Shown: positions 1 to 7,182, counted from the first letter of the stretch. The stretch is 32,074 bases of DNA from Balneolales bacterium (GCA_024711145.1 JANJTJ010000043.1:1-32074), one strand, 5' to 3'. Numbers and translations are program-made. The notes: generated by a model not told the origin, from the sequence alone.

Positions 1-573
1 CCCGGCCGTGTCGGCCGCCGGCCGCACGAAGGCCGCTCCCGCGGCCTTCAGCTCCACGGGCAGGCCGTTCGGCCCGCCCGCGGGTTCCGGTCGTCGTCTC
101 GCCGACGACCGGTCCGGGGCCGGAATGGCCCGCAACGGCCGGTTCCAGGTGGTCCCGTTCACATGCACCCGGGGTACGACCCGGTAACGCCCGGCCGGCA
201 GATCCACCGCCGCCACGCCCTCGACCGCCAGGTCGCGGGTCTGCGTAGCCTCGAAATCGGTCACGGTCCGGCTTCCGCTCCACACCACGCGGGTCAGGGC
301 GGCCGGGGGCTCGTCGCGCCGCCCACCCCGCACCTGGTCGGGGAAATAATCCAAGGTGATCTCCACATCCACTTTCCAGACCGAATCCGATTCCTTCTGG
401 AACACCAGGGAAGCGTACGGCAGTCGGAAATGCACCTGCCCATCGGTGTGGTCCAGATACCAGGCCGGTTCTGGGTTGAACCGACGCAGCAATTCGTAGC
501 GGTCGGGGACGGTTTGGGCCTCGGCGGTAGCTGCCAGGCAGCCAACCGCAACCAACAGGAGCAATGCACGCAT
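1..573 (-). CDS. Secreted protein of unknown function, N-terminal part (possibly GWxTD-type)
   Basis: This is an open minus-strand frame of 191 codons with no stop before the window edge, so the C-terminus is missing. It starts at ATG (573-571) with a clear Sec signal peptide: MRALLLLVAVGCLAATAEAQ, with cleavage probably after the last Ala-Glu-Ala. The mature part has a beta-rich pattern (HFRLPYASLVFQKESD, then DLPAGRYRVVPRV) followed by an Arg/Pro/Gly-rich linker. The 'Y-x-L-x-F' strand and the later 'LPAGRY' strand resemble the N-terminal module of GWxTD-domain proteins of Bacteroidota, but the GWxTD motif would lie outside the window, so this is only a suggestion. It is divergent from the carboxylase gene, with only 29 bp between the two start codons. 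Coding sense is supported by the signal peptide and the uninterrupted frame. The product name is uncertain. Confidence 0.75.
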   Translation of the reverse strand, partial: MRALLLLVAVGCLAATAEAQTVPDRYELLRRFNPEPAWYLDHTDGQVHFRLPYASLVFQKESDSVWKVDVEITLDYFPDQVRGGRRDEPPAALTRVVWSGSRTVTDFEATQTRDLAVEGVAAVDLPAGRYRVVPRVHVNGTTWNRPLRAIPAPDRSSARRRPEPAGGPNGLPVELKAAGAAFVRPAADTAG

Positions 574-602
574 GGGATGGATGATAGGCATATTTTCAGG
601 GT

Positions 603-2186
603 ATGAATCCATGGAACGACACGCTGGATGCGATCAGACTGGGCGGCGGCCCTGCACGTATCAAAGCGGAACATGCCAAAGGCAAGAAAACCGCCCGCGA
701 ACGCATCGCCCAACTCATCGACCCCGGTACATCGTTCGAGGAATTCGGTATCTGGGCCGGTTTCGGGCAATATGCCGAAGCGGGAGGGTGCCCGGCGGGA
801 GGGGTGGTCACCGGCATGGGTTCGGTATCGGGCCGCCGCTGCGTGATCGTGGCCAACGACGCCACCGTGAAAGCGGGTGCCTGGTTTCCCATCACCGCCA
901 AAAAGAACCTGCGTGCCCAGGAAATCGCCCTGGAGAACCGACTGCCCATCCTGTATCTGGTGGATTCGGCCGGGGTGTACCTGCCCATGCAGGACGAGAT
1001 CTTTCCGGATAAGGAGCATTTCGGACGCATATTCAGGAACAACGCCATCATGTCGGCCCAGGGTATTCCGCAATTGGCGGCCATCATGGGAAGTTGTGTG
1101 GCCGGCGGTGCCTATCTGCCCATCATGAGCGACGAAGCCTTGATCGTGGACGGTACGGGAAGCGTGTTCCTGGCCGGCAGTTTCCTGGTACGGGCCGCCA
1201 TAGGTGAGCAGGTAGACAACGAAACCCTGGGCGGAGCCACCACCCACACGGAAATTTCGGGGGTCACCGATTACAAGATGCCCGACGAGGACACCTGCCT
1301 GGCCACCCTGCGCGACCTGGTGGGCCGCATAGCCCCCGCGCCCCGGCACGGCTTCGGGCGGGAAGAGGCCATAGCACCGCTGCGAAATCCCGAAGAGATC
1401 GCACAGATCCTGCCCCAAGACCGGACCAAGCCCTACGACACCTATGCCTTGCTCGAAACCCTGGTGGATGCCGGCAGTTTCATCGAATACAAGAAGGGTT
1501 ACGGCCAGACCATCATCACCGGGTATGCCCGCATCGATGGGTGGAATGTGGGTATCGTGGCCAATCAACGGGCCATCGTGAAGGCCAAGAACGGCGAAAT
1601 GCGCATCGGTGGAGTGATCTACAGCGACAGCGCCGACAAAGCCACGCGCTTCATCCTGAATTGCAACCAGAAGAACGTGCCCCTGCTCTTCCTGCAGGAT
1701 GTGACCGGATTCATGGTAGGCACCCGAAGCGAGCACGGCGGCATCATCAAGGACGGAGCCAAGATGGTGAATGCGGTAGCCAATTCCGTGGTGCCCAAGA
1801 TCACCGTCATTGTCGGCAATTCGTATGGCGCGGGCAATTACGCCATGTGCGGCAAGGCGTACGACCCGCGGTTCATCTATGCCTGGCCGTCGGCGCGCAT
1901 CGCCGTCATGGGGGGGGCGCAGGCCGCCCAGACCTTGCTCCAGATCGAAGCGGCCGCCCGGGAAAAGAAGGGCGGACCCCTGGACGAAGCCGGCCGTGCC
2001 GCCCTGCTCAAGGAGATCACCGAGCGGTACGAGGCCACTACCGACATCCGCTATGCGGCCAGCCGCCTGTGGGTGGACGAGATCATAGATCCGGCCGAAA
2101 CCCGGGCCCGGGTATCGGCCGCCATCGACGCCGCCGACCACAACCCGGAGCGGCCCGTCTTCCGCACCGGGGTCATACAGGTCTGA
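603..2186 (+). CDS. Acyl-CoA carboxylase, carboxyltransferase (beta) subunit, methylcrotonyl/geranyl-CoA type
   Basis: The 527-residue product is the carboxyltransferase half of a biotin-dependent acyl-CoA carboxylase. It moves CO2 from carboxybiotin to an acyl-CoA in the cytoplasm. Family blocks are present in order: KKTARERIAQLIDPG near residue 30, IVANDATVKAG near 85, LVDSAGVYLPMQDEIFPD near 120, the oxyanion-hole type MGSCVAGGAYLP near 165, and in the C-terminal half GYARIDGWNVGIVANQ and VGNSYGAGNYAMCG. The 'MQDEIFPDKEHFGRIF' block is closer to methylcrotonyl-CoA and geranyl-CoA carboxylases than to propionyl-CoA carboxylase. The length is normal. No biotin carboxylase or biotin carrier gene is visible. 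An AtuA-like DUF1446 gene lies 5 kb downstream, which fits leucine/isovalerate or terpenoid catabolism. The substrate is inferred, not shown. Confidence 0.9.
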   Translation: MNPWNDTLDAIRLGGGPARIKAEHAKGKKTARERIAQLIDPGTSFEEFGIWAGFGQYAEAGGCPAGGVVTGMGSVSGRRCVIVANDATVKAGAWFPITAKKNLRAQEIALENRLPILYLVDSAGVYLPMQDEIFPDKEHFGRIFRNNAIMSAQGIPQLAAIMGSCVAGGAYLPIMSDEALIVDGTGSVFLAGSFLVRAAIGEQVDNETLGGATTHTEISGVTDYKMPDEDTCLATLRDLVGRIAPAPRHGFGREEAIAPLRNPEEIAQILPQDRTKPYDTYALLETLVDAGSFIEYKKGYGQTIITGYARIDGWNVGIVANQRAIVKAKNGEMRIGGVIYSDSADKATRFILNCNQKNVPLLFLQDVTGFMVGTRSEHGGIIKDGAKMVNAVANSVVPKITVIVGNSYGAGNYAMCGKAYDPRFIYAWPSARIAVMGGAQAAQTLLQIEAAAREKKGGPLDEAGRAALLKEITERYEATTDIRYAASRLWVDEIIDPAETRARVSAAIDAADHNPERPVFRTGVIQV

Positions 2187-2202
2187 AGATTAACATCTTT
2201 TT
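2186..2202 (+). terminator. Weak terminator-like hairpin after the carboxylase gene
   Basis: AAGAT (2186-2190) pairs with ATCTT (2195-2199) across a TAAC loop. The pairing is followed by Ts to 2202, and the stop codon forms the first base of the stem. The stem is only 5 bp and A/T-rich, so termination would be inefficient at best. Confidence 0.3.
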
Positions 2203-2210
2203 ATCGGTCA

Positions 2211-2291
2211 GAGGTGGGTAGGTGGCGCGCGGAATCGGTTACTTCCGAGCTTTCCGATACCACTCCAAGTCAACCACCTATGACCCACCTC
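2211..2291 (+). promoter_or_regulatory. Leader stem-loop enclosing the amidohydrolase start codon
   Basis: GAGGTGGGT (2211-2219) is exactly complementary to ACCCACCTC (2283-2291). The adjacent AGGTGG (2220-2225) is exactly complementary to CCACCT (2274-2279). The only unpaired bases between the two helices on the 3' side are 2280-2282, the ATG start codon. The enclosed 48 nt offer competing short pairings: CGGAA at 2230-2234 with TTCCG at 2243-2247 or at 2252-2256, and ATCGG at 2234-2238 with CCGAT at 2254-2258. That the structure forms in RNA and controls initiation is inference. Confidence 0.55.
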
Positions 2292-3614
2292 CGAAACGGC
2301 CTCGCGGCTGCGGTGCTGGCCGGTTCCGTCCTCACGGTACAGGCACAAACCCCGCCCGCGCACGCCTTCCGAAACGTGACGGTGCATCAGGCGGACGGCA
2401 CCGTGATCACCAATGCGTCCATCGTGTGGCGCAACGGCATCATCGAAGCCGTCGGTCGGGGCATCACCATTCCCTTCGACGCCCGGGTGACCGACGGCGG
2501 CGATTCCCTGCATGTCTATCCCGGCCTCATCGACGGTTTGGGCGACTGGGGTACCCCCGATCTGCCCCGCACCTTCGAACGGGCGCCCGACCCCGGAAAT
2601 CCCACCTACGAACGGGCAGGCATCCAACCCGAGCGCGATGTGCGGCCGCTCCTGAAAGCCGATGCGCCCGAGTTCACCGCCTTGCGAGCCAACGGGTTCA
2701 CCCTGGCTTCCATCGCACCCAAAGGGTTCATGCTGCCCGGCCGGGCTTCCGTATTCCATGTGAAGGGCAACCAGACCGCCCAATCCGAATACCGGACCGG
2801 AGTAGGAGTGAAGGCCAGCATGACGGGGGCCCGTGGGGCCTACCCGAGCACTCCCATGGGCGTTTTGGCGCGTTACCGCCAGTTGTTCTGGGATTCCGAA
2901 GCCTTGCAGACCCACCAGGCCGGTTATGCGGCCAATCCCGGTGGGTACAGCCTGCCCGGCCGCGACCCGGTGCTCGAGTCCCTCTTCGCCGTTCGCGACA
3001 AATCCATGCCGTTCCATTTCGTGCTGGACACCCGCGCCGAAATCATGCGGGCCATCCGCCTGAGCGACGAACTCGGCTTCCGTTTCGTCATCGTATCCGG
3101 CAAAGAAGCCCATACCGTGGCCGACGAGCTCAAGCGCCGCAACATACCGGTATTGGCCAGTTTCGATGTGCCCGACAAGCCGAAATGGATGACCCAACCG
3201 GCAGACAGCACCAAGACCCTTACCGAAGAGGAGACGGCCTGGCGTGAGCGCCAACAGGAGGCCTGGACCGCTTCGGTGCGCAACGTGCGGACCCTGATCG
3301 ATGCGGGCGTAACCGTAGGATTCGCATCCAACGGCCTCAAACCGGCCGATTTCGGGAAAAAATACACCTTGTTGACGGCTGAAGGTGGGCTTACCGCGGA
3401 CGACCTCGTCCGTGTGATGACGGCCAACACGGCCGGCATCCTGGGTATCGGCTCGCACGCCGGCGACCTGCGGGTGGGCCGGTTGGCCGACCTGATGGTG
3501 ACCACCGGCACCTTCGCCGGAACCGACACCCGGGTGGCCTACACGGTAACCGCGGGCGAAACCACCGAACACGCCGCCACCGGAGGCGCCAACCGCCGGA
3601 GGATGAACCGATGA
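2280..3614 (+). CDS. Secreted amidohydrolase-family protein lacking the metal-binding HxH (probable pseudoenzyme)
   Basis: The product is 444 residues. The ATG at 2280 was chosen because it gives a signal peptide ending in VLTVQAQ; an in-frame GTG at 2214 would bury that signal. The fold is recognisable as an imidazolonepropionase/dihydroorotase-like amidohydrolase: an N-terminal beta-strand region (FRNVTVHQADGTVITNAS), the YPGLIDG block near residue 85, and a C-terminal MTANTAGILGIGSHAGDLRVGRLADLMV block typical of the family. However, the position that should read D-x-H-x-H after PGLID reads GLGDWG, and the later catalytic Asp region reads ASNGLKPAD. Metal-dependent hydrolysis is therefore unlikely. 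The stop overlaps the next start in ATGA. It is the first of three tandem paralogues, probably exported to the periplasm. It may be a structural partner of the middle gene, but that is inference. Confidence 0.85.
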   Translation: MTHLRNGLAAAVLAGSVLTVQAQTPPAHAFRNVTVHQADGTVITNASIVWRNGIIEAVGRGITIPFDARVTDGGDSLHVYPGLIDGLGDWGTPDLPRTFERAPDPGNPTYERAGIQPERDVRPLLKADAPEFTALRANGFTLASIAPKGFMLPGRASVFHVKGNQTAQSEYRTGVGVKASMTGARGAYPSTPMGVLARYRQLFWDSEALQTHQAGYAANPGGYSLPGRDPVLESLFAVRDKSMPFHFVLDTRAEIMRAIRLSDELGFRFVIVSGKEAHTVADELKRRNIPVLASFDVPDKPKWMTQPADSTKTLTEEETAWRERQQEAWTASVRNVRTLIDAGVTVGFASNGLKPADFGKKYTLLTAEGGLTADDLVRVMTANTAGILGIGSHAGDLRVGRLADLMVTTGTFAGTDTRVAYTVTAGETTEHAATGGANRRRMNR

Positions 3615-4999
3615 ACAAATACCTGCTTCTGACCTTCGCATTGGCCGCCGGATCGGTGGCCGCACAACCCACCGGTTCCGTACTGGTGCGCAACGCCACC
3701 GTGATTACCGTAACGGACGGCACCCTCGAAGACACCGACATCCTGGTAGTGAACGGCAAGATCGCCGGCATCGGCCGCGACCTGCCGGCCCGAGCCGGTG
3801 TGCAGGAGATCGACGCCACCGGCAAATTCGTGCTTCCGGGCATCATCGACGCGCATTCGCACCTGGCCTTGGCCAGCGTGAACGACGCATCCAGCCCGGT
3901 TACCGGCGAGATGGACATGCGCGACGTGGTCGATGCCGAAGACATCGGCATGTACCGGGCGTTGGCAGGTGGCGTTACCGCCATCCATTCCATGCACGGC
4001 TCGGCCAACGTGATCGGCGCCCGTGGTGCCACCTTGAAACTGCACTATGGCCAACCGGCCGAAGTGCTGCTCATGCCGAACGCGCCCCGCACCATCAAAT
4101 TCGCACTCGGCGAGAACCCCACCCGGGTGCATGGCCAGGGTTCGGGCGTGCAACCCCGCACCCGCATGGGTGTGGAACAGGTGATCCGGGCCGAATTCGA
4201 CGGCGCACGCGATTACCGCCGCGCCCGCACGGCCTATCTGGAGGCGCAACGCGCCTGGGAACGCAACCGCCGCCGGGGTCCGGCTCCCGAACCTGTGGCC
4301 ATCGACGGCCGCAAGGAAGTGATGGCCGACATCCTCGAGGGCAAGATCCTGGTGCATTGCCACAGCTACCGCGCCGATGAGATCCTCATGCTCATGCGGG
4401 TATTCAATGAGTATGGGGTGAAGAACTACACCTTCCAGCATGCCAACGAAGCCTTCAAAGTGGCTCCCGAACTGGCACGAAACGGCGCGAATGCCTCGGT
4501 ATTCGCCGACTGGTGGGCCTACAAGTTCGAAGTGTACTACAGCACCTCCTACAATGCGGCCATCCTGAACCGATACGGGGTGAACACCTCCATCAATTCC
4601 GACAGCGAGGACTATATCCGCCACCTGAACCACCAGGCCGCCAAAGTGGTGCGCTATGGCGGGGCCAGCCAGGAGGACGCCCTGCGCATGATCACCATCA
4701 ACCCGGCCATCCAACTGGGTATCGGCGACCGCACCGGATCCATCACGGTGGGCAAAGATGCCGATTTCGCCATCTGGAACGCCCATCCGCTCAGCATCTA
4801 CGCCATGGCCGAAATGACCTTCGTGGATGGCGTGAAACGGTTCGACCGCGCCGCCGACCGGGCCGACCAACGCCTGCGTGTGAACCCGACCGACTCGTTC
4901 ACTCCCGGAACCTTCGCCACCGAGCACGGCCGTCATGAAGACGCCTGCATGGAGGGCGTCTTCGAACTCTTCGCCACGGAGACCCATTCCCATGAATAA
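3611..4999 (+). CDS. Secreted metal-dependent amidohydrolase (middle of three paralogues, ligands intact)
   Basis: The product is 462 residues with a signal peptide (MNKYLLLTFALAAGSVAAQ). It keeps the amidohydrolase ligand set: H82 and H84 in PGIIDAHSH, histidines at about 249/251 (VHCHSY) and 277 (FQHANE), and D331 in INSDSED. The C-terminal block NPAIQLGIGDRTGSITVGKDADFAIW returns the chain to the small beta domain. It probably hydrolyses an amide, peptide or cyclic substrate in the periplasm; the substrate cannot be read from sequence. An Arg-rich insertion (RRARTAYLEAQRAWERNRRR, near residue 205-225) lies before the second His pair. The start overlaps the previous stop by 4 nt (ATGA), and its last 8 nt overlap the next gene, so the three are very likely co-translated. 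Confidence 0.92.
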   Translation: MNKYLLLTFALAAGSVAAQPTGSVLVRNATVITVTDGTLEDTDILVVNGKIAGIGRDLPARAGVQEIDATGKFVLPGIIDAHSHLALASVNDASSPVTGEMDMRDVVDAEDIGMYRALAGGVTAIHSMHGSANVIGARGATLKLHYGQPAEVLLMPNAPRTIKFALGENPTRVHGQGSGVQPRTRMGVEQVIRAEFDGARDYRRARTAYLEAQRAWERNRRRGPAPEPVAIDGRKEVMADILEGKILVHCHSYRADEILMLMRVFNEYGVKNYTFQHANEAFKVAPELARNGANASVFADWWAYKFEVYYSTSYNAAILNRYGVNTSINSDSEDYIRHLNHQAAKVVRYGGASQEDALRMITINPAIQLGIGDRTGSITVGKDADFAIWNAHPLSIYAMAEMTFVDGVKRFDRAADRADQRLRVNPTDSFTPGTFATEHGRHEDACMEGVFELFATETHSHE

Positions 5000-6317
5000 A
5001 CGCATTCTCGCATTGGCCCTGTTGCTGGCCATGGGCACCGGGCTTTCCGCTCAGGTGACCGAAAAACCCGGTTTCGGGAAATATGCCCTTGTCGGCGCCA
5101 CCATCCATACCGTTACCGACGGAACCATCGAAAATGGTACGGTACTTGTGAACGGCGAAACCATCGAGTTCGTGGGAGCCAATGGCCAAGTGCCGGCCGG
5201 CTACCAACGGCTCGACCTGACCGGCAAGCACATCTGGCCTGGCATGATCGATGCCGGCACGGTGCTTGGCTTGATGGAAGTGGATGCCGTGCCCGTAACC
5301 GTCGATTCCGACGAACTGGGCGATTTCAACCCGCACATGCGGGCGTTCACGGCCATCAACCCCGCTGCGGTCGCCATTCCGGTGAACCGCGTGGAGGGCG
5401 TCACCACGGTGATCTCCCAACCGGGGTCAGGCATCATCTCCGGCATGGCCACCCTCATCGACCTGTTCGGTTACTCGCCCGATTCCATGGCCGTGGTGGC
5501 CGACGCGGCCCTGGTGCTGCAGTTCCCCACCAAAGGCCGCCGGTTCGGTGGTTTCTTCTTCTTCGGACCCCCACAGACCGAGGAGCAGATCGAGGAAGCC
5601 TATCGGAACCGGATCAAATCGCTCAACGAGTACATCGCCAAAGCCCGCTTCTATGATGGGATGATGGATGCCTACGAGGCCGCTCCGGCTGGCAAGCGGC
5701 GCCCCGACCGCGACCCCGCCATGGAAGCCATGCGACCCGTTGTGGATGGCACCATACCCGTGATGATCCAGGTGGATCGCGAACCCGACATCATCGCCGC
5801 ATTGGATTGGATCAAGACCCAGGAAGGCCTGCGGTTCATCCTGTCGGGGGTTTCGGAAGGATGGCGCGTGGCCGACCGCATCGCTGCGGCCGGTGTGCCG
5901 GTGGTCACGGGTCCCGTGATCGGCATGCCCACCCGCGACTACGACGTGTACAGCCGCCCTTATGAGAACGCCGGCCTAATGGCCAAAGCGGGCGTTATGG
6001 TGGCCTTGCGTACCGACGATTCCGAGAATGTGCGCAATCTGCCGTTCAATGCGGGTATGGCGGTGGCCAACGGCATGACCCATGCCGATGCGCTCAAAGC
6101 CGTGACCATCAATCCGGCTACGATGTTCGGCGCTGCCGACCGCTTGGGCTCCGTTTCGGTGGGCAAGCAGGCCAACCTGGTGGTTACCAACGGCGACCTG
6201 TTCGAAACCATGACCCAAGTGGAACATGTGTTCATCCGCGGGCGGAAGATCCCGCTGGTTTCCCGCCACGAGGAACTCTGGCGCGAATACCGCGACCGCG
6301 ACGCCACCACCAATTAA
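4992..6317 (+). CDS. Secreted amidohydrolase-family protein lacking HxH (third paralogue)
   Basis: The product is 441 residues. The ATG at 4992 was chosen over an in-frame ATG at 4935 because it starts a signal peptide (MNKRILALALLLAMGTGLSAQ) and overlaps the preceding gene by only 8 nt. Family landmarks are an N-terminal strand region (YALVGATIHTVTDGTIENG), WPGMIDAG near residue 80, and the C-terminal TINPATMFGAADRLGSVSVGKQANLVV block. The HxH expected after PGMID is replaced by GTVLG, so the first metal site is gone, although the late Asp region (ALRTDDSEN) still carries acidic residues. A Gly/Phe-rich patch (RRFGGFFFFG) lies near residue 185. It is probably periplasmic and likely acts with the intact middle paralogue. 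Its stop codon overlaps that of the convergent merC-like gene. Confidence 0.87.
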   Translation: MNKRILALALLLAMGTGLSAQVTEKPGFGKYALVGATIHTVTDGTIENGTVLVNGETIEFVGANGQVPAGYQRLDLTGKHIWPGMIDAGTVLGLMEVDAVPVTVDSDELGDFNPHMRAFTAINPAAVAIPVNRVEGVTTVISQPGSGIISGMATLIDLFGYSPDSMAVVADAALVLQFPTKGRRFGGFFFFGPPQTEEQIEEAYRNRIKSLNEYIAKARFYDGMMDAYEAAPAGKRRPDRDPAMEAMRPVVDGTIPVMIQVDREPDIIAALDWIKTQEGLRFILSGVSEGWRVADRIAAAGVPVVTGPVIGMPTRDYDVYSRPYENAGLMAKAGVMVALRTDDSENVRNLPFNAGMAVANGMTHADALKAVTINPATMFGAADRLGSVSVGKQANLVVTNGDLFETMTQVEHVFIRGRKIPLVSRHEELWREYRDRDATTN

Positions 6318-6328
6318 TGGTGGTGGTG
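6302..6328. terminator. Palindrome spanning the shared stop codons of two convergent genes
   Basis: CCACCACCA (6304-6312) pairs with TGGTGGTGG (6318-6326), and the helix extends by a G-U and a C-G pair to 6302/6328. The 5-nt loop ATTAA holds the TAA of the plus-strand amidohydrolase (6315-6317) and, read in reverse, the TAA of the minus-strand gene (6316-6314). It could be a two-way transcription barrier, but there is no T-tract on either side, so terminator activity is uncertain. Confidence 0.4.
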
Positions 6329-6706
6329 CTCCGGCACCGCACAAACGTGGGTATGGCGGTTGTTTCGGTATATGGTCACGGCTACCACCAAGGTGCCCGT
6401 GACCATCACCGCATACCGCCAGAACCCGTGTCCCGCATGGAAAAGGGTCTGTGACGTAAGAATGAGCGCCAGACCGACCAGGAACGAAGCCAACAACCGG
6501 CCGTTCCTGTGTTTGAGCCAGGTGGGGACAAATGCCGCGGCACTGACCGGAACCACCAGCAAGACCAGCAACCACTCCACGGTTTCAGAGAAGAATCCGG
6601 CCAGGGAGGGCAGGGCCAATACCAGGAACGGCGTGGCCAGGCAATGCACGATGCACAGCGTGGAGAAGAACCAGCTCGACCGGCTCAACAGGGTAGGGGC
6701 GTTCAT
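6314..6706 (-). CDS. MerC-domain inner-membrane protein with a His-rich C-terminus
   Basis: The product is 130 residues. The start at 6706 was chosen because it overlaps the upstream fur-like stop as ATGA and begins just before the conserved block; a longer in-frame start at 6832 would lie deep inside the fur-like gene. The N-terminus carries the MerC signature C-x2-H-C (STLCIVHCLATP, C18/H21/C22), and there are about four membrane segments in all (for example WLLVLLVVPVSAAAFV, LLASFLVGLALILTS, YAVMVTGTLVVAVTIY). The tail HTHVCAVPEHHHH is a plausible metal-binding site. MerC was defined as a mercury carrier, but in Bacteroidota such genes often sit beside Fur-family regulators without any mer genes. 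Handling of zinc or another divalent metal is therefore the better inference here. Confidence 0.85.
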   Translation of the reverse strand: MNAPTLLSRSSWFFSTLCIVHCLATPFLVLALPSLAGFFSETVEWLLVLLVVPVSAAAFVPTWLKHRNGRLLASFLVGLALILTSQTLFHAGHGFWRYAVMVTGTLVVAVTIYRNNRHTHVCAVPEHHHH

Positions 6707-7113
6707 GCGTGGCAATCGGGGCAATAGCCGTGCAGGCGCACGTCCTGGGTGGTTACCTGGAAACCGGCCGTCAAGGTGGGGGCCACCGGTCGGGCCGCTT
6801 CCGGCAGCGGCGTGCAATACACCCGTTCGCACCCGTCGCAGATGAAATGCGCGTGGGCGTCGTGCGAGAGCCGGAAGGCATACAATCCGTTGGGCCCGTC
6901 ACTGGGAACCTTATGGATCAGCTGGCGCTCGGCGAAGGCGTGCAAGGTGCGGTAGAGGGTCACTTTGTCCACCGAATCGTCGGAAAGACGGTTGGAGATG
7001 TCGTGATGCGACAGGGCGACCTCGCTGGTGGCCAACACTTCCAAGACCTGCAGGCGCACCGGAGTCACTTTCAGGTCGTGTTCTTTGAGGATGTCGCGAA
7101 GTCGGGCTTCCAT
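6703..7113 (-). CDS. Fur-family metal-dependent transcriptional repressor (Zur-like)
   Basis: The product is 136 residues, the normal length for the family. It has an N-terminal winged helix (LKVTPVRLQVLEVL, then the recognition region KVTLYRTLHAFAE at about 50-62) and a C-terminal dimerisation domain. Metal motifs are HDAHAHFICDGC (histidines at 84-89, C92/C95) and YCPDC near the end (C131/C134), that is, both structural CxxC pairs. Pairing with a MerC-like membrane protein and the absence of iron or mercury genes favour a zinc regulator, but Fur, Zur and PerR cannot be separated safely by eye. Its stop overlaps the MerC start by 4 nt, so the two are one operon. A perfect palindrome upstream (7144-7160) is a likely autoregulatory operator. 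Confidence 0.9.
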   Translation of the reverse strand: MEARLRDILKEHDLKVTPVRLQVLEVLATSEVALSHHDISNRLSDDSVDKVTLYRTLHAFAERQLIHKVPSDGPNGLYAFRLSHDAHAHFICDGCERVYCTPLPEAARPVAPTLTAGFQVTTQDVRLHGYCPDCHA

Positions 7114-7117
7114 GCCC

Positions 7118-7149
7118 GCAAGGTACGGCCCCTCCGTCTATTGATGCAA
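7118..7149 (-). promoter_or_regulatory. Candidate Bacteroidota-type promoter for the fur-merC pair
   Basis: Reading the minus strand, TTG (7149-7147) is followed after 21 nt by TACCTTGC (7125-7118), an imperfect match to TAnnTTTG. The -33 TTG lies inside the 17-bp palindrome, so a bound repressor would block it. The -7 box ends only 4 nt before the start codon, which would make the mRNA nearly leaderless. Confidence 0.35.
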
Positions 7150-7160
7150 CTCAGTTGCAT
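7144..7160. promoter_or_regulatory. Perfect 17-bp palindrome, likely Fur/Zur-type operator
   Basis: ATGCAACTCAGTTGCAT has arms ATGCAACT and AGTTGCAT around a single central C. A perfect 8-1-8 palindrome between divergent genes, 31 bp upstream of a Fur-family start codon, is the expected form and place for its operator. It could also control the DUF1446 gene at 7183. Binding is inferred. Confidence 0.6.
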
Positions 7161-7182
7161 GGCCATTTCCCGATATTCCGCC

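Noticed and set aside
163-606. Plus-strand open frame of 147 codons at the left end
   Set aside because: It is antisense to the secreted protein at 1-573, which has a clean signal peptide and an uninterrupted frame. The plus-strand translation shows no family features.
294-2141. Minus-strand open frame of 615 codons
   Set aside because: It is antisense to the carboxyltransferase gene, which has all its conserved blocks. Long antisense frames are expected at this GC content.
6314-6706. Mercury-resistance operon
   Set aside because: There is no merA, merP, merT or MerR-type regulator; only a MerC-domain protein beside a Fur-family regulator.
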